Assembly: GCA_023846275.1 (NCBI GenBank) | Contig: CM043875.1 | Span: 24,904,851 to 24,968,850 of the forward strand | DNA length: 64,000 nucleotides | DNA from: Vanilla planifolia | Lineage: Eukaryota; Streptophyta; Magnoliopsida; Asparagales; Orchidaceae | Direction of reading: 5' to 3' | In this document: positions 62,907-64,000 of the stretch, piece after piece | Numbering within the stretch: the first letter of the stretch is position 1 | Layout of the letters: each line of letters opens with the position of its first letter | Notes under the pieces: generated by a model | Told to the model about the DNA's origin: nothing | The model's database searches: none | Seen by the model: the letters and a program-made list of their open reading frames with translations, nothing else | Position numbers and translations under genes: made by a program

Positions 62907-64000
62907 GTGATAGATAACACCAAGGTAACTATTGTGTTAGTAATAAAGCACAGTAAAGATGCTATGTTTATAGATAATATAACCATACAGCTAGAGTTTG
63001 TCCTTAAGTTGACAGTGGATCTATGATGCCTCTATCACCTTTGAGCATGGATCAAGGAGCTTCATCTATTGTTCTTCCAGATGATGCCAATGTAAATCAA
63101 AAGGTCACAAGTGCAACAAATTAGATGATAGGTATGTGAACTTTTTAATATTTTTTATTATGATTATATATGTAAGCATTTTTTGTTCTCATAAAAGTTA
63201 TACTCCTTTTGTTTTATTGATAATAGTAATAGTTGAATTAAAAAGTTTGAAGATTATCGTCTTAAAGGAGTTGATAATAGCATTAGATTGATACAATAAG
63301 AATTATGAAGAAAGAAGTTATTTATTTATTCTTTGCCAATGGTAATAATGTTAGCTTAATAATTTATACAGTTTGAAATTTTACTCTTGATGAAAGATCT
63401 TGTGATTATATCATGTAAGACTTAATAGCAAACATTGTTGGATAAAAAATAGAAATTTAGGGTAGATTATGTAAACTTGAATATATTGAATTGAGATTCT
63501 AGAAAAGCGATTTCATGCAATATAATGTAATAACAAGAATAGCCAAATAACATGAATTTTGGCAATTGAAAGTGATAAATTTCTGTGATCATAATTATCT
63601 TTGTGAATCAAGAAGTTAAGGATCTGAATAGTTGGTAAGACATAGATAAAATACTATTAAGCTCTATCATTTTTAAAAGAGAAATAGTATTCTAACAGGA
63701 GAATAAATGTATTTTCAGTTTGGTTAGTGATTATTTTCTTTGAATTTGACTTAAAAATGATATCAAGAGTGATATGTTGAAAAGAATACAAACATGAGTT
63801 TTAAAAGATTGATGTAATGCTAATTGTGAAAGCAAAAGCTAAGAAAGTTATTCTTAATACCATATTAGGTTATTGAATAATTTAACAAGGCTTTGTATTC
63901 ATCAACAAAATTAGGATTAGGCTGATGCACTATGAAAAAAGAAAATACATACGAGAAGCATAAATTGATTTTGTAAGCTAAAATGATAAATAAAAAATAA
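62907..64000. other. Unassigned sequence at the right edge
   Basis: Mostly AT-rich. A short GC-richer patch at 63000-63125 could be exon-like (see findings). No other gene is supported. Confidence 0.4.

Overview
This window looks like a flowering-plant nuclear chromosome. It has AT-rich intergenic DNA, spliced genes with GT-AG introns, old LTR retrotransposons and one LINE fragment. The C-terminal tail of the ribosomal protein (ends SLQEID) resembles monocot L26 proteins as I remember them, so a monocot is my best guess. I cannot name the species.

Three host genes are supported. (1) A nine-exon alpha/beta-hydrolase gene on + (9121-17919, 594 codons), with a 5.47-kb second intron and every exon phase consistent. 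(2) An intronless cytosolic 60S ribosomal protein L26 gene on + (42218-42673), with promoter elements typical of ribosomal protein genes. (3) The 3' part of a group-C Raf-like protein kinase gene on - (58075-61177, four exons); its N-terminal exon lies beyond the right edge. A decayed partial copy of the kinase locus sits about 4 kb downstream of it (54.4-55.9 kb).

Most of the rest is repeat-derived. From 0 to 7.6 kb and from 20.2 to 40.3 kb there are at least five degenerate Ty3/gypsy elements, all on the - strand. Gag, CCHC knuckle, protease and integrase remnants are readable, but all or most of the reverse transcriptase is missing in every copy. Two of them (20177-25480 and 34616-40279) share one internal-deletion junction, so they look like a deletion-derived non-autonomous lineage. 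Their leaders carry tandem copies of a tRNA-iMet-like primer-binding site. The element at 25881-32871 sits inside one copy of a duplicated host segment. The other copy (18370-19312) preserves the empty site. That element was in turn invaded by a probable Ty1/copia solo LTR and a second LTR-like segment.

From 44 to 58 kb there are a truncated LINE with target-site duplications (48062-49847), a fresh 630-bp tandem duplication (51091-52350), the kinase-related duplication and a 61-bp near-perfect palindrome. The genes are unrelated housekeeping or signalling genes with no sign of working as a cluster. I see no tRNA, rRNA or CRISPR array.
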